Source: Bacillus sp. SB49 (GTDB lineage Bacteria; Bacillota; Bacilli; Bacillales; Halobacillaceae). Taken from it: 64,000 nucleotides of DNA. Of this stretch, positions 26,992 to 35,647 are shown in pieces. Under the pieces are notes generated by a model, which was given only the letters and a program-made list of their open reading frames with translations, was not told where the DNA came from and searched no databases. Within the stretch, counting starts at the first letter, position 1. Every line of letters starts with the position of its first letter. Location of the stretch: positions 1,835,501-1,899,500 of the forward strand of contig NZ_CP048117.1 in assembly GCF_000469135.2 (NCBI RefSeq). Direction: 5' to 3'. Made by a program: the position numbers and the translations under genes.

Positions 26992-28514
26992 ATCAATTCA
27001 TCGAAGTGTTCAGCCAGAGACAGGACATTCTGCTTGAAAAGATATGGGAACATCTGCAAATCTCCATTATATCACTCGTCATTGCTACGTTGATTTCTGT
27101 CCCTCTCGGTTTACTGTTGACGCGCAAACAGAAAATTGCAGAACCGATCATTGGACTTACGGCAGTCTTGCAAACGATCCCCAGCCTTGCGGTCCTGGCT
27201 TTTCTTATTCCGCTGTTCGGGATCGGTCAGACACCGGCAGTTATTGCTTTGACCGCCTACGGACTACTTCCGATCCTGCGTAACACGTACACAGGTATCA
27301 AAGGGGTCGATCCTGCTTTGAAAGAAGCGGCTACAGGTATGGGCATGTCCTCTTTCCGAAGGTTGTCTAAAGTGGAACTGCCTTTGGCGATGCCGATTAT
27401 TATGGCAGGAATAAGGACGTCTATGGTCCTGATCGTAGGGACGACGACCATTGCAGCATTAATCGGAGCAGGCGGGCTCGGTGATCTAATTCTGCTTGGG
27501 CTCGACCGCGGCGGCGATGCCAATCTCATTCTTCTTGGTGCGATACCTGCGGCGCTGCTTGCCATCCTTCTCGATTTAATTTTGCGTTTATTTGAACGAA
27601 CATCAGCGAAGTCCGGATTCCGGTCTTTGATCAGTTTATTGGTAATCGCTGCACTTATCGCTGTGGGTCCGCTCGCATTCGGAGGCAAAGGGAAAGATGA
27701 CCTTGTCCTCGGTGCAAAGCTCGGGTCAGAGCCTGCTATCCTTATCAACATGTATAAGCTTTTGATAGAAGACGAGACCGACCTCCAAGTAGGCTTGCAG
27801 GCTAATTTAGGGAAAACGGACCTGGTCTTCAGTGCACTCGAGGAAGGAAGTATTGATATCTATCCGGAGTTCACCGGAACAGCCATTGTATCCCTCCTTG
27901 ATGAAGAGGCAGAAAGCAACGATAAGAAGGAAGTCTATCTTCAGGCAAAGCGTGGGTTGGCAGAAACGTACGATATGGCTTATTTGGAGCCGATGGCATT
28001 TAATAATACGTACACGGTTGCCACCACGGAAGAAATAGCAGAACGTTACAACCTGGAAACCATGGAAGATTTAAAAGCTGTGGAAGATCAGCTGACTGCA
28101 GGTTTCACCTTGGAATTTAACGACCGACAAGACGGCTATCAAGGGATGAAAGAGCTGTACGGACTCGATCTTGCCGAAGTGAGGACCATGGACCCCGGTC
28201 TCCGTCAAGGTGCTATATCGAGCGGAGATGTGGATATCATTGACGCTTATGCCACGGATAGTTATATGGTAGAATTAAATCTAAAAGTGTTGGAGGATAC
28301 GAAGAACCTTTTCCCGCCTTATCAAGGTGCACCATTGATGAAGCAGGAAACACTGGAAGAGTATCCGGAGCTTAAGGAGATCCTGAATCAGTTGTCAGGA
28401 AAGATCTCCGATGAAGAAATGAGAGAAATGAACTATCAGGTAGATTATGAAGACCGTTCCCCGGCTGATGTTGCAAGCGAATATTTGGTTGAGGAAGGTT
28501 TAATCGAAGAATAG
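26988..28514 (+). CDS. Fused permease and substrate-binding protein (OpuBB-BC type)
   Basis: 508 residues. The first ~220 residues are a five- to six-helix permease with the EAATGMGMSSFRRLSKVELPLAMPI coupling loop. A transmembrane hinge is followed by an OpuAC-type solute-binding domain (about 235-508: LVLGAKLGSEPAILINMY, IDIYPEFTGTAIVSLL, GDVDIIDAYATDSYMVE). The sensor domain is therefore tethered outside, as in BusAB of Lactococcus. Together with the ATPase it forms a complete two-gene importer, likely for betaine or choline. The exact substrate cannot be read from sequence. Confidence 0.92.
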   Translation: MNQFIEVFSQRQDILLEKIWEHLQISIISLVIATLISVPLGLLLTRKQKIAEPIIGLTAVLQTIPSLAVLAFLIPLFGIGQTPAVIALTAYGLLPILRNTYTGIKGVDPALKEAATGMGMSSFRRLSKVELPLAMPIIMAGIRTSMVLIVGTTTIAALIGAGGLGDLILLGLDRGGDANLILLGAIPAALLAILLDLILRLFERTSAKSGFRSLISLLVIAALIAVGPLAFGGKGKDDLVLGAKLGSEPAILINMYKLLIEDETDLQVGLQANLGKTDLVFSALEEGSIDIYPEFTGTAIVSLLDEEAESNDKKEVYLQAKRGLAETYDMAYLEPMAFNNTYTVATTEEIAERYNLETMEDLKAVEDQLTAGFTLEFNDRQDGYQGMKELYGLDLAEVRTMDPGLRQGAISSGDVDIIDAYATDSYMVELNLKVLEDTKNLFPPYQGAPLMKQETLEEYPELKEILNQLSGKISDEEMREMNYQVDYEDRSPADVASEYLVEEGLIEE

Positions 28515-28525
28515 GAGGAGTTAAC

Positions 28526-28939
28526 GTGACCTTTCAAAATCCATCGAAACAAGAGATAAAAGAACTGCTCCAAAACTCGAAGCGTATTGCCGTCATCGGC
28601 CTCTCTGATAAGCCGCACCGTACATCGTATCAGGTAAGCGAGGCGATGCAGCAGGCAGGTTATGAAATCATCCCCGTCAATCCGGCTGTTGAGGAAGTGC
28701 TCGGTCAAAAAGCAGTAGCAAGCCTTGCGGAGGTGGAGGGACCCATTGACATTATCAATGTCTTTCGACGTTCTGAATATCTTCCTGAAATCGCTGAAGA
28801 AGCCAAAAACGTCGATGCGAAAGCGTTCTGGGCTCAGCAAGGCGTTATTCACGAGGAAGCTTATGATATACTGAAAGATGATTCCAAACTTGTCATCATG
28901 GATTTGTGTATCAAAGTGGCTCATGCCCTTTATCGATGA
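28526..28939 (+). CDS. yneT: YneT, CoA-binding protein
   Basis: 137 residues, GTG start after AGGAGGAG. It is a Rossmann-like CoA_binding_2 domain with IAVIGLSDKPHRTSYQVSEAM, YEIIPVNPAVEEVLG and KAFWAQQGVIHEEAY. It resembles the N-terminal domain of succinyl-CoA synthetase alpha. The target is unknown. It is the B. subtilis neighbour of parE, and lies 12 nt after the transporter gene, so transport and yneT may share a transcript here. Confidence 0.92.
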   Translation: MTFQNPSKQEIKELLQNSKRIAVIGLSDKPHRTSYQVSEAMQQAGYEIIPVNPAVEEVLGQKAVASLAEVEGPIDIINVFRRSEYLPEIAEEAKNVDAKAFWAQQGVIHEEAYDILKDDSKLVIMDLCIKVAHALYR

Positions 28940-28960
28940 TATATCTGTGATTTTTCGTTT

Positions 28961-28987
28961 AAATCCCTGCATCTGCGGGGGTTTTTT
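28961..28987 (+). terminator. yneT terminator
   Basis: Stem CCCTGCA/TGCGGGG (one mismatch) with six or more T. The following T-rich stretch to 29000 strengthens it. Confidence 0.82.
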
Positions 28988-29179
28988 CGTTTTTTTTGGA
29001 AGAATTATGTTTGCGAAACCATATAAAATCGCTACAATATAACAAGCGATGTTTTTTGTTGTCAGTGCAATACACTTTTTTTGAATGAACAACAAGCTTC
29101 TCTTAGGGGGTATAAGAAAGGTCAAGGTAATCCCTGACTTATTCCATAGGGTCTCTTGAGGTTCCATATGTAAAATCCG

Positions 29180-29208
29180 TTTACACAATCGAACGTTTGT
29201 TCTATTAT
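29180..29208 (+). promoter_or_regulatory. parE promoter with internal LexA box
   Basis: TTTACA (29180-29185), 17-bp spacer, TATTAT (29203-29208). The spacer carries CGAACGTTTGTTCT (29190-29203), 12 of 14 to the LexA consensus. B. subtilis parEC is, from memory, in the LexA regulon, which agrees. Confidence 0.78.
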
Positions 29209-29246
29209 GGTAATAGTTGTTGGTTAAGAAAGGAGCCGATGGTAAA

Positions 29247-31202
29247 TTGTCGAGTCAAAATCAAACATACACAGATGATTCCATACAAGTACTAGAGGGA
29301 CTGGAGGCTGTCCGAAAGCGGCCGGGGATGTATATCGGATCCACCGATCATCGCGGACTCCATCACCTTGTCTATGAAATCGTCGATAACGCCATCGATG
29401 AAGCATTGTCTGGTTTCGGCGAACAAATGACTGTCACGCTCCACAAAGATGGAAGTGTTTCTGTCGAGGATGAAGCGCGCGGAATGCCGACGGGAATGCA
29501 TAAAACAGGAAAGCCGACCCCGGAAGTCATCTTGACTGTCCTGCACGCCGGAGGGAAATTCGGTCAAGGCGGTTATAAGTCGTCGGGAGGTCTGCATGGC
29601 GTAGGTGCTTCTGTTGTAAATGCTCTTTCGGAATGGCTGGAAGTTCATATTGCCAGGGACGGAGAGAAGTTCTATCAACGGTTCGAGAACGGCGGTGTTC
29701 CGGTTACGTCTCTTGAGAATAAAGGGAAGACGCGGAAGACAGGTACGACCATCCGATTTAAGCCTGATCCGACCATTTTCTCAGTTACGAAGTTCAACCT
29801 GGAAACGTTATCGGAAAGGCTTCGCGAAGCGGCTTTTCTTCTAAAGGGGTTCCGAATCATCCTGGTTGATGAACGGAATGAAAAAGTTCAGGAAGTTTAT
29901 CAATATAACGATGGGTTGGAGTCGTTCGTCGGTTACTTAAACGAGGAGAAAGATACGCTTCATCCTGTCGTGTCATTTGAGGGCAGCCAGTCCGGTATTG
30001 AATTGGATTTCGCTTTTCAATTCAATGATGGTTTTGCTGAGAACATCTTGTCCTTCGTAAACAATGTGCGGACGAAAGACGGCGGTACCCACGAGTCGGG
30101 AGCGAAGACAGCGATTACACGTATTTTTAATGACTATGCAAGAAGAGCACAGCTGTTGAAGGATAAGGATAAGAACCTGGAAGGTAACGATATCAGAGAA
30201 GGGTTTACAGCTGTCATTTCTGCGCGTATCCCTGAAGAGCTGCTGCAGTTTGAAGGCCAGACAAAGAGCAAGCTCGGGACATCGGAAGCAAGATCAGCCG
30301 TGGACAGTGTCATCGCTGAGAAGCTTTCCTACTTCCTGGAAGAGAATCCGGACATTTCTTCCATGCTGATTAAAAAAGCGATCAAAGCTAAAGAGGCAAG
30401 AGAGGCTGCTCGTAAAGCAAGGGAAGATGCGAGATCCGGCAAGAAGAGGAAGCGCAAAGATACGTTGTTGAGCGGGAAGCTGACTCCTGCCCAGTCGAAG
30501 AACGCACAGAAGAATGAGCTCTATCTTGTAGAGGGTGATTCTGCCGGTGGTTCAGCGAAACAAGGAAGGGATCGAAAATTCCAGGCTGTCCTTCCGCTTC
30601 GTGGTAAAGTTATCAATACAGAAAAAGCCAAGATTGCTGACATCTTTAAAAATGAAGAGATTTCCACGATCATTCACACAATCGGTGCGGGTGTCGGAGG
30701 AGACTTCACATTAGAAGACTGCAATTACGATAAAATCGTCATCATGACCGACGCGGACACCGACGGAGCGCACATTCAGGTGCTTCTTTTGACGTTCTTC
30801 TTTCGTTATATGAGGCCGCTTGTAGAAGCTGGCAAAGTCTTCATCGCTCTCCCGCCGTTGTATAAGGTGAGTAAAGGCAAAGGCAAGAAGGAGAAAGTCG
30901 AATACGCCTGGGATGAAGAAGGCATGCAGAAATTATTAAAAGAATTCAAGAATGGTTATTCGATCCAACGTTACAAAGGTTTAGGGGAAATGAACGCTGA
31001 TCAGCTTTGGGAAACGACGATGAATCCGGAATCACGTACATTGATTCGAGTCACCATCGATGATCTTGCTCGTGTAGAACGCCGTGTGACGACACTGATG
31101 GGGGATAAAGTAGAACCTCGACGGAAATGGATTGAATCCCACGTCGCTTTCGGAATGGAAGACGAAGCGAATATATTAGAAAATGATAAAATCCAATCGT
31201 AA
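29247..31202 (+). CDS. parE: Topoisomerase IV subunit B
   Basis: 651 residues. It is the ATPase subunit that, with ParC, decatenates daughter chromosomes. The GHKL domain contains EGLEAVRKRPGMYIGST. The TOPRIM domain has EGDSAGGSAKQGRDR and MTDADTDGAHI. Family N-termini start close to SSQNQTYTDDSIQVLEG, and AGGAG lies 11 nt upstream of the TTG at 29247, so TTG is chosen over a TTG 30 nt earlier. The short linker and lack of insertion identify ParE, and ParC follows. It is controlled by an SOS-type promoter. Confidence 0.95.
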   Translation: MSSQNQTYTDDSIQVLEGLEAVRKRPGMYIGSTDHRGLHHLVYEIVDNAIDEALSGFGEQMTVTLHKDGSVSVEDEARGMPTGMHKTGKPTPEVILTVLHAGGKFGQGGYKSSGGLHGVGASVVNALSEWLEVHIARDGEKFYQRFENGGVPVTSLENKGKTRKTGTTIRFKPDPTIFSVTKFNLETLSERLREAAFLLKGFRIILVDERNEKVQEVYQYNDGLESFVGYLNEEKDTLHPVVSFEGSQSGIELDFAFQFNDGFAENILSFVNNVRTKDGGTHESGAKTAITRIFNDYARRAQLLKDKDKNLEGNDIREGFTAVISARIPEELLQFEGQTKSKLGTSEARSAVDSVIAEKLSYFLEENPDISSMLIKKAIKAKEAREAARKAREDARSGKKRKRKDTLLSGKLTPAQSKNAQKNELYLVEGDSAGGSAKQGRDRKFQAVLPLRGKVINTEKAKIADIFKNEEISTIIHTIGAGVGGDFTLEDCNYDKIVIMTDADTDGAHIQVLLLTFFFRYMRPLVEAGKVFIALPPLYKVSKGKGKKEKVEYAWDEEGMQKLLKEFKNGYSIQRYKGLGEMNADQLWETTMNPESRTLIRVTIDDLARVERRVTTLMGDKVEPRRKWIESHVAFGMEDEANILENDKIQS

Positions 31203-31217
31203 AAGGAGGACCTCCTG

Positions 31218-33683
31218 TTGTCTGAGGCAGAAAAGTTTTTAGATTTACCATTAGAGGAAGTTCTCGGAGACCGCTTCGGGAGATACAGTAAATACATCAT
31301 CCAGGAAAGGGCCCTCCCGGATGCAAGGGACGGCTTGAAGCCGGTGCAACGGCGGATTCTTTATGCCATGCACCAAGAGAAGAATACCCATGATAAAGCC
31401 TACCGGAAATCGGCAAAAACGGTCGGTACAGTTATTGGTAATTATCACCCGCACGGAGATTCTTCGGTCTATGAAGCAATGGTGCGCTTGAGTCAGACGT
31501 GGAAGGTGCGGCATCCGCTTGTGGAAATGCACGGGAACAACGGCAGCGTAGATGGAGATCCGCCCGCGGCCATGCGTTATACAGAAGCCAGGCTGTCTGC
31601 AATATCCTCGGAGCTCCTGCGGGATATTGAAAAGCAGACGGTTGAATTCATTCCTAACTTCGATGATACGATTGAGGAACCGACCGTTCTTCCTGCCAAG
31701 TTTCCCAGTCTGCTTGTAAACGGGTCTACAGGGATATCCGCTGGGTATGCTACCGAGATACCTTCTCATAATTTAGGCGAAGTCATCGATGCGGTAATCA
31801 TGCGCATCGATAAGCCGAAATCCACAGTCCCTGAATTAATGACGAAGATTCAAGGTCCGGATTTCCCTACGGGCGGTATTATACAGGGGGTTGCCGGAAT
31901 TCAAAAAGCTTATGAGACCGGCAAAGGGAAAATCGTTCTTCGCGGCCGGGCGGAAATCCAGCAGCAGCGTGGCGGCAAAGAACAGATCGTTATTCATGAA
32001 ATACCTTATGAAGTGAATAAAGCGAGTATGGTTAAACGGATGGACGAGCTTCGTATTGACAGAAAAGTGGAAGGGATCGCCGAAGTTAGGGATGAGACCG
32101 ACCGCACGGGCCTGCGGGTGGTTATCGATTTGAAGAAAGATGCAAACAGCGAAGGCGTGCTGAACTACCTTTATAAGCATACGGACCTGCAGATTTCCTA
32201 CAACTTCAATATGGTTGCCATTCACGAACGGACGCCGAAGTTGATGAGTTTACCTTTGATGCTGGATGCCTATATCCACCACCAGAGAGAAGTAGTGACG
32301 AGGCAGTCAATCTACGACTTAAATAAAGCGAAGAAACGTGCGCACATTGTAGAAGGATTAATTAAAGCTATTTCCATCCTCGATGAAGTCATTGCAACCA
32401 TTCGGTCATCTAAGGATAAAGCAGACGCAAAACACCAATTGATGATGCAGTATGACTTCAGCGAAGAGCAGGCGGAAGCCATTGTTACGCTCCAGCTCTA
32501 CCGTCTGACGAACACGGATATTACGGCACTTCAAAAAGAAGCGGCCGAGCTTGCCGACCAAATTGCCTATTTGGAGAACCTGCTTGGTGATGAGAAGGAA
32601 ATGATGAAGGTCATCAAAGCAGATCTGCGTTCCATGAAAAAACAGTACAGCGAGAACCGCCGCACAACGATCGAAGAGAAAGTGGAAGAACTAAAGGTCG
32701 ATCTTGAGGTTACCGTTGCAAGTGAGGACGTCATTGTTTCCGTTACGAAAGACGGTTACCTGAAACGGACGAGCCCGCGGTCATACGGTGCCTCGAACGG
32801 GGAAGATTTCGCCCTGAAAGACGGAGACCATCTGCTCCGATTGTTCGAGATGAACACAACGGACACCATTCTGTTATTTACAAATCTCGGGAAGTATCTG
32901 TTTCTTCCCGTTCATAAACTTCCGGATATACGCTGGAAGGACCTTGGTCAATATATCTCCAACATCGTTCAGGTCGATAAGAACGAATTTATTGTGGAAG
33001 CCATCCCTATTCGTACATTTGAAGCGGACCGGTACCTCCTCTTCTTTACGAAGAATGGAATGGTGAAGAAGAGCGAATTAGGGTTGTATAAAGCACAGCG
33101 GCATTCCAAAGCTTTGGTCGCCATTAACTTGAAGAACGATGATGAAGTGGTGGATGTCCATTTGACAGATGGAAATTCTGATATTTTCATCGCTTCCAAT
33201 AGAGCATATGGACTATGGTATAAAGAGGAGGAAGTAAATACTGTCGGCCAGCGGGCTTCCGGGGTGAAAGCCATCACGCTTAAGGAAGACGAACAAGTCG
33301 TATCCGGACAGGTCTTTAAAGCATCGGAGGACCCTTCCATCCTTCTTTATACCCATCGAGCAGCGGTGAAACGGATGCGTTTGAAAGAATTTGAATGTAC
33401 AAGTCGAGCCAAACGAGGGCTCATCATGCTGAGAGAGTTGAAGAAAGATCCGCATCAGTTGATTGATGTACACCTTGTGCAGCGCGACGATCAAATCGTG
33501 CTAATGACGGAGAAGGATCAGTTAACAGAATTGAAACCGATGGATTTCAAAGCCAATGACCGCTACAGTAACGGTTCTTACGTCCTTGATACAGAGGAGC
33601 AGGGCCGGGTGGTCGAAGCATGGCTCAAGTCGGAATATGAAATCCCTTTTCGTGATGAATCCGAGGATACGGATAACCGTTAA
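31218..33683 (+). CDS. parC: Topoisomerase IV subunit A
   Basis: 821 residues, TTG start preceded by AGGAGG. The breakage-reunion domain contains the quinolone-region HPHGDSSVYEAMVRLSQ and the catalytic Tyr in AAMRYTEARLS near residue 118. The C-terminal beta-pinwheel follows (about 500-800: VTKDGYLKRTS, FFTKNGMVKKSELGLY). It is the DNA-cutting partner of ParE, 15 nt downstream. The ribosome site lies in a tight inverted repeat just after the parE stop. Confidence 0.96.
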   Translation: MSEAEKFLDLPLEEVLGDRFGRYSKYIIQERALPDARDGLKPVQRRILYAMHQEKNTHDKAYRKSAKTVGTVIGNYHPHGDSSVYEAMVRLSQTWKVRHPLVEMHGNNGSVDGDPPAAMRYTEARLSAISSELLRDIEKQTVEFIPNFDDTIEEPTVLPAKFPSLLVNGSTGISAGYATEIPSHNLGEVIDAVIMRIDKPKSTVPELMTKIQGPDFPTGGIIQGVAGIQKAYETGKGKIVLRGRAEIQQQRGGKEQIVIHEIPYEVNKASMVKRMDELRIDRKVEGIAEVRDETDRTGLRVVIDLKKDANSEGVLNYLYKHTDLQISYNFNMVAIHERTPKLMSLPLMLDAYIHHQREVVTRQSIYDLNKAKKRAHIVEGLIKAISILDEVIATIRSSKDKADAKHQLMMQYDFSEEQAEAIVTLQLYRLTNTDITALQKEAAELADQIAYLENLLGDEKEMMKVIKADLRSMKKQYSENRRTTIEEKVEELKVDLEVTVASEDVIVSVTKDGYLKRTSPRSYGASNGEDFALKDGDHLLRLFEMNTTDTILLFTNLGKYLFLPVHKLPDIRWKDLGQYISNIVQVDKNEFIVEAIPIRTFEADRYLLFFTKNGMVKKSELGLYKAQRHSKALVAINLKNDDEVVDVHLTDGNSDIFIASNRAYGLWYKEEEVNTVGQRASGVKAITLKEDEQVVSGQVFKASEDPSILLYTHRAAVKRMRLKEFECTSRAKRGLIMLRELKKDPHQLIDVHLVQRDDQIVLMTEKDQLTELKPMDFKANDRYSNGSYVLDTEEQGRVVEAWLKSEYEIPFRDESEDTDNR

Positions 33684-33688
33684 GGTAT

Positions 33689-33722
33689 AAGAAGCGCCCT
33701 GATATCAGGGTGCTTCTTTTTA
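33689..33722 (+). terminator. parEC terminator
   Basis: Stem AAGAAGCGCCCTGA/TCAGGGTGCTTCTT (one G-T pair) followed by a T-run. Confidence 0.88.
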
Positions 33723-33727
33723 CCTCG

Positions 33728-33770
33728 TTGTATTTTCAGAAAAATGTGATAAGATGAATGTATATTCATC
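33728..33770 (+). promoter_or_regulatory. tetR promoter with palindromic operator
   Basis: TTGTAT (33728-33733), 16 bp, TAAGAT (33750-33755), overlapped by the perfect palindrome GATGAAT-GTAT-ATTCATC (33753-33770). Autoregulation is likely. Confidence 0.65.
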
Positions 33771-33785
33771 GCTTGGAGGTGATGT

Positions 33786-34412
33786 ATGAGTGAGCTTAGG
33801 GACAGGATCATTGGACATTCGCTGATCTTATTTGAAAAACATGGGTTTCACGGCGTTTCCGTTCATGAAATCGTGCAGGCTTCGGGTACTTCCAAGGGAG
33901 GGTTCTATCACCACTTTCAATCAAAGGATGAACTGCTGTACGTCATTCATGACATGTTTCTTACATATGTATGGAGGGAAGCGAGGGCAGCAGACGACAC
34001 CCATCCATCTCCGGTTGCCAAGGTACAGGCGATCATACGTGCTTTCGTACACGTATTCGACTTATATCAACCCCACATTTCCGTCTACTATCAAGAGAGC
34101 ATCTACTTAAAAGCACCCTATGCAGAAAAAATAAATCAAAAACGCGATGAATTTAAGCAGCTGATTTTTCACATTGTGGAGGAAGGGCAGAAGACAGGAC
34201 ATTTCCGAAGGGAGCTTCCTCTTGAAGTTACGGCCATGGCGATACTCGGAATGGTTAACTGGATGTACAAATGGTATAGAAAAGACGGCCCCTATACGAT
34301 CGAACAGATAGCAGATGTCTACACAGACCTCGTACTTCACCTTTTGTTACCGAGAAGAGAGGACCGGACATATTTTGATCACTTATTGAAGGTGCCTTTT
34401 TTTTACGAATAA
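33786..34412 (+). CDS. TetR/AcrR-family regulator of acyl-CoA/leucine operon
   Basis: 208 residues, ATG after GGAGGTG. The N-terminal TetR helix-turn-helix (about 5-52) is FEKHGFHGVSVHEIVQASGTSKGGFYHHFQSKDELL. The C-terminal ligand domain is all-helical. Similar regulators control beta-oxidation and branched-chain acyl-CoA genes and are released by acyl-CoA. It is followed after 71 nt by the acyl-CoA dehydrogenase operon, whose leader holds an 18-bp palindrome that is a good target. Ligand assignment is inference. Confidence 0.9.
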   Translation: MSELRDRIIGHSLILFEKHGFHGVSVHEIVQASGTSKGGFYHHFQSKDELLYVIHDMFLTYVWREARAADDTHPSPVAKVQAIIRAFVHVFDLYQPHISVYYQESIYLKAPYAEKINQKRDEFKQLIFHIVEEGQKTGHFRRELPLEVTAMAILGMVNWMYKWYRKDGPYTIEQIADVYTDLVLHLLLPRREDRTYFDHLLKVPFFYE

Positions 34413-34428
34413 AAGAAAGCGTTTTCTT
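34413..34428 (+). promoter_or_regulatory. Candidate cre (CcpA) site
   Basis: AAGAAAGCGTTTTCTT fits WTGNAARCGNWWWCAW at 14 of 16 positions with symmetric mismatches. It also forms the stem (AAAAGAA/TTCTTTT) of a possible weak tetR terminator. Confidence 0.4.
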
Positions 34429-34442
34429 TTTTGTTTGATTAC

Positions 34443-34460
34443 AGACCAACCAGTCGGTCT
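34443..34460 (+). promoter_or_regulatory. TetR-type operator before acyl-CoA operon
   Basis: AGACCAACCAGTCGGTCT is a near-perfect palindrome of the ACCRACYNGTYGGT type bound by many TetR proteins, 23 nt upstream of the dehydrogenase start. Confidence 0.68.
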
Positions 34461-34483
34461 TCCAACTTGTAAGGAGGATATCT

Positions 34484-35626
34484 ATGAATTTTGAATGGAC
34501 AAAAGAACAGGAAATGACGAGGAACATGGTGCGTGACTTTGCGGATAAAGTTATCGGACCGAGAGCTGTTGCCATTGATAAGAACGCGGAGTTTCCAGAA
34601 GATATCTTTAAAGAAATGGGCAAGCTTGGTCTCCTCGGCATTCCGTTCCCGGAAGAGTACGGCGGTTCCGGTGGAGATACGGTGACTTACGCACTTGCTG
34701 TAGAAGAAATCGGACGTGTTTGCGGGTCCACAGGACTCAGTTATGCTGCAGCGGTTTCCCTCGGGGCAAGTCCTATCTATTATTTCGGAACAGAAGAGCA
34801 GAAACAGACGTTTTTGACACCACTTGCTAAAGGAGAGGGGCTTGCTTCTTTCGGTTTGACGGAGCCGAATGCAGGATCCGATGCCGCTGGCACACAAACC
34901 CGCGCGGAACTGAATGGTGATCATTATGTCATCAACGGGGAAAAGTGTTGGATTACTAATGCGGAGTATGCTCGTTCGATAACTGTGACTGCCGTTTCCG
35001 GTAAGCGTCCGGACGGGAAAAATATCATCTCTGCTTTCATCATTCCGAAAGATACCAAAGGCATGAAGGTGACGAGTCCGTACGACAAAATGGGAGTACG
35101 CGGCAGCAACACATCAGAGATTATTCTTGATCATGTCATAGTACCAAAAGAAAACCTGCTTGGAGATCCGGAGGCAGGATTCAAACAGTTTCTTTATACG
35201 CTGGACGGCGGGAGAATATCTATTGCGGCACTTGCTGTCGGTATTGCTCAAGCTGCATTAGACAGGGCTTTAGCCTATGCAAAAGAACGGAAGCAATTTG
35301 GCCAACCGATTTCCAAATTTCAAGCTATTCAATTTAAACTGGCCGATATGGCGATGGAAGTCGAGCTTGCAAGGAACATGGTTCATAAGGCGGCTTGGTT
35401 GAAGGATAAAGGAAAGCCATTTACGAAAGAATCCGCCTATGCCAAACTGTTCGCCTCTGAAACGGCTTTCCGCGCAGCAAATGAGGCGATTCAGATACAC
35501 GGAGGATACGGTTATATGCGCGAATATGAAGTGGAACGCTTTTTGCGCGATGCGAAACTCCTGGAAATTGGAGAAGGTACATCAGAAATACAGCGGCTTG
35601 TTATCGCCCGCTCATTAGGCTGTTAA
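34484..35626 (+). CDS. yngJ: Acyl-CoA dehydrogenase (isovaleryl/short-chain type, YngJ-like)
   Basis: 380 residues, full-length FAD enzyme. It introduces the C2-C3 double bond of acyl-CoA and passes electrons to ETF. Motifs are [18 protein letters not shown], the FAD loop [28 protein letters not shown] and the C-terminal [17 protein letters not shown]; the usual catalytic Glu in this class lies within the last or G helices. In the context of methylcrotonyl-CoA carboxylase genes, isovaleryl-CoA from leucine is the likely substrate. AAGGAGG lies before the ATG. It is the first gene of a seven-gene operon. Confidence 0.9.
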   Translation: MNFEWTKEQEMTRNMVRDFADKVIGPRAVAIDKNAEFPEDIFKEMGKLGLLGIPFPEEYGGSGGDTVTYALAVEEIGRVCGSTGLSYAAAVSLGASPIYYFGTEEQKQTFLTPLAKGEGLASFGLTEPNAGSDAAGTQTRAELNGDHYVINGEKCWITNAEYARSITVTAVSGKRPDGKNIISAFIIPKDTKGMKVTSPYDKMGVRGSNTSEIILDHVIVPKENLLGDPEAGFKQFLYTLDGGRISIAALAVGIAQAALDRALAYAKERKQFGQPISKFQAIQFKLADMAMEVELARNMVHKAAWLKDKGKPFTKESAYAKLFASETAFRAANEAIQIHGGYGYMREYEVERFLRDAKLLEIGEGTSEIQRLVIARSLGC

Positions 35627-35647
35627 TTAAAGGAAGGAGGAAGCGTT

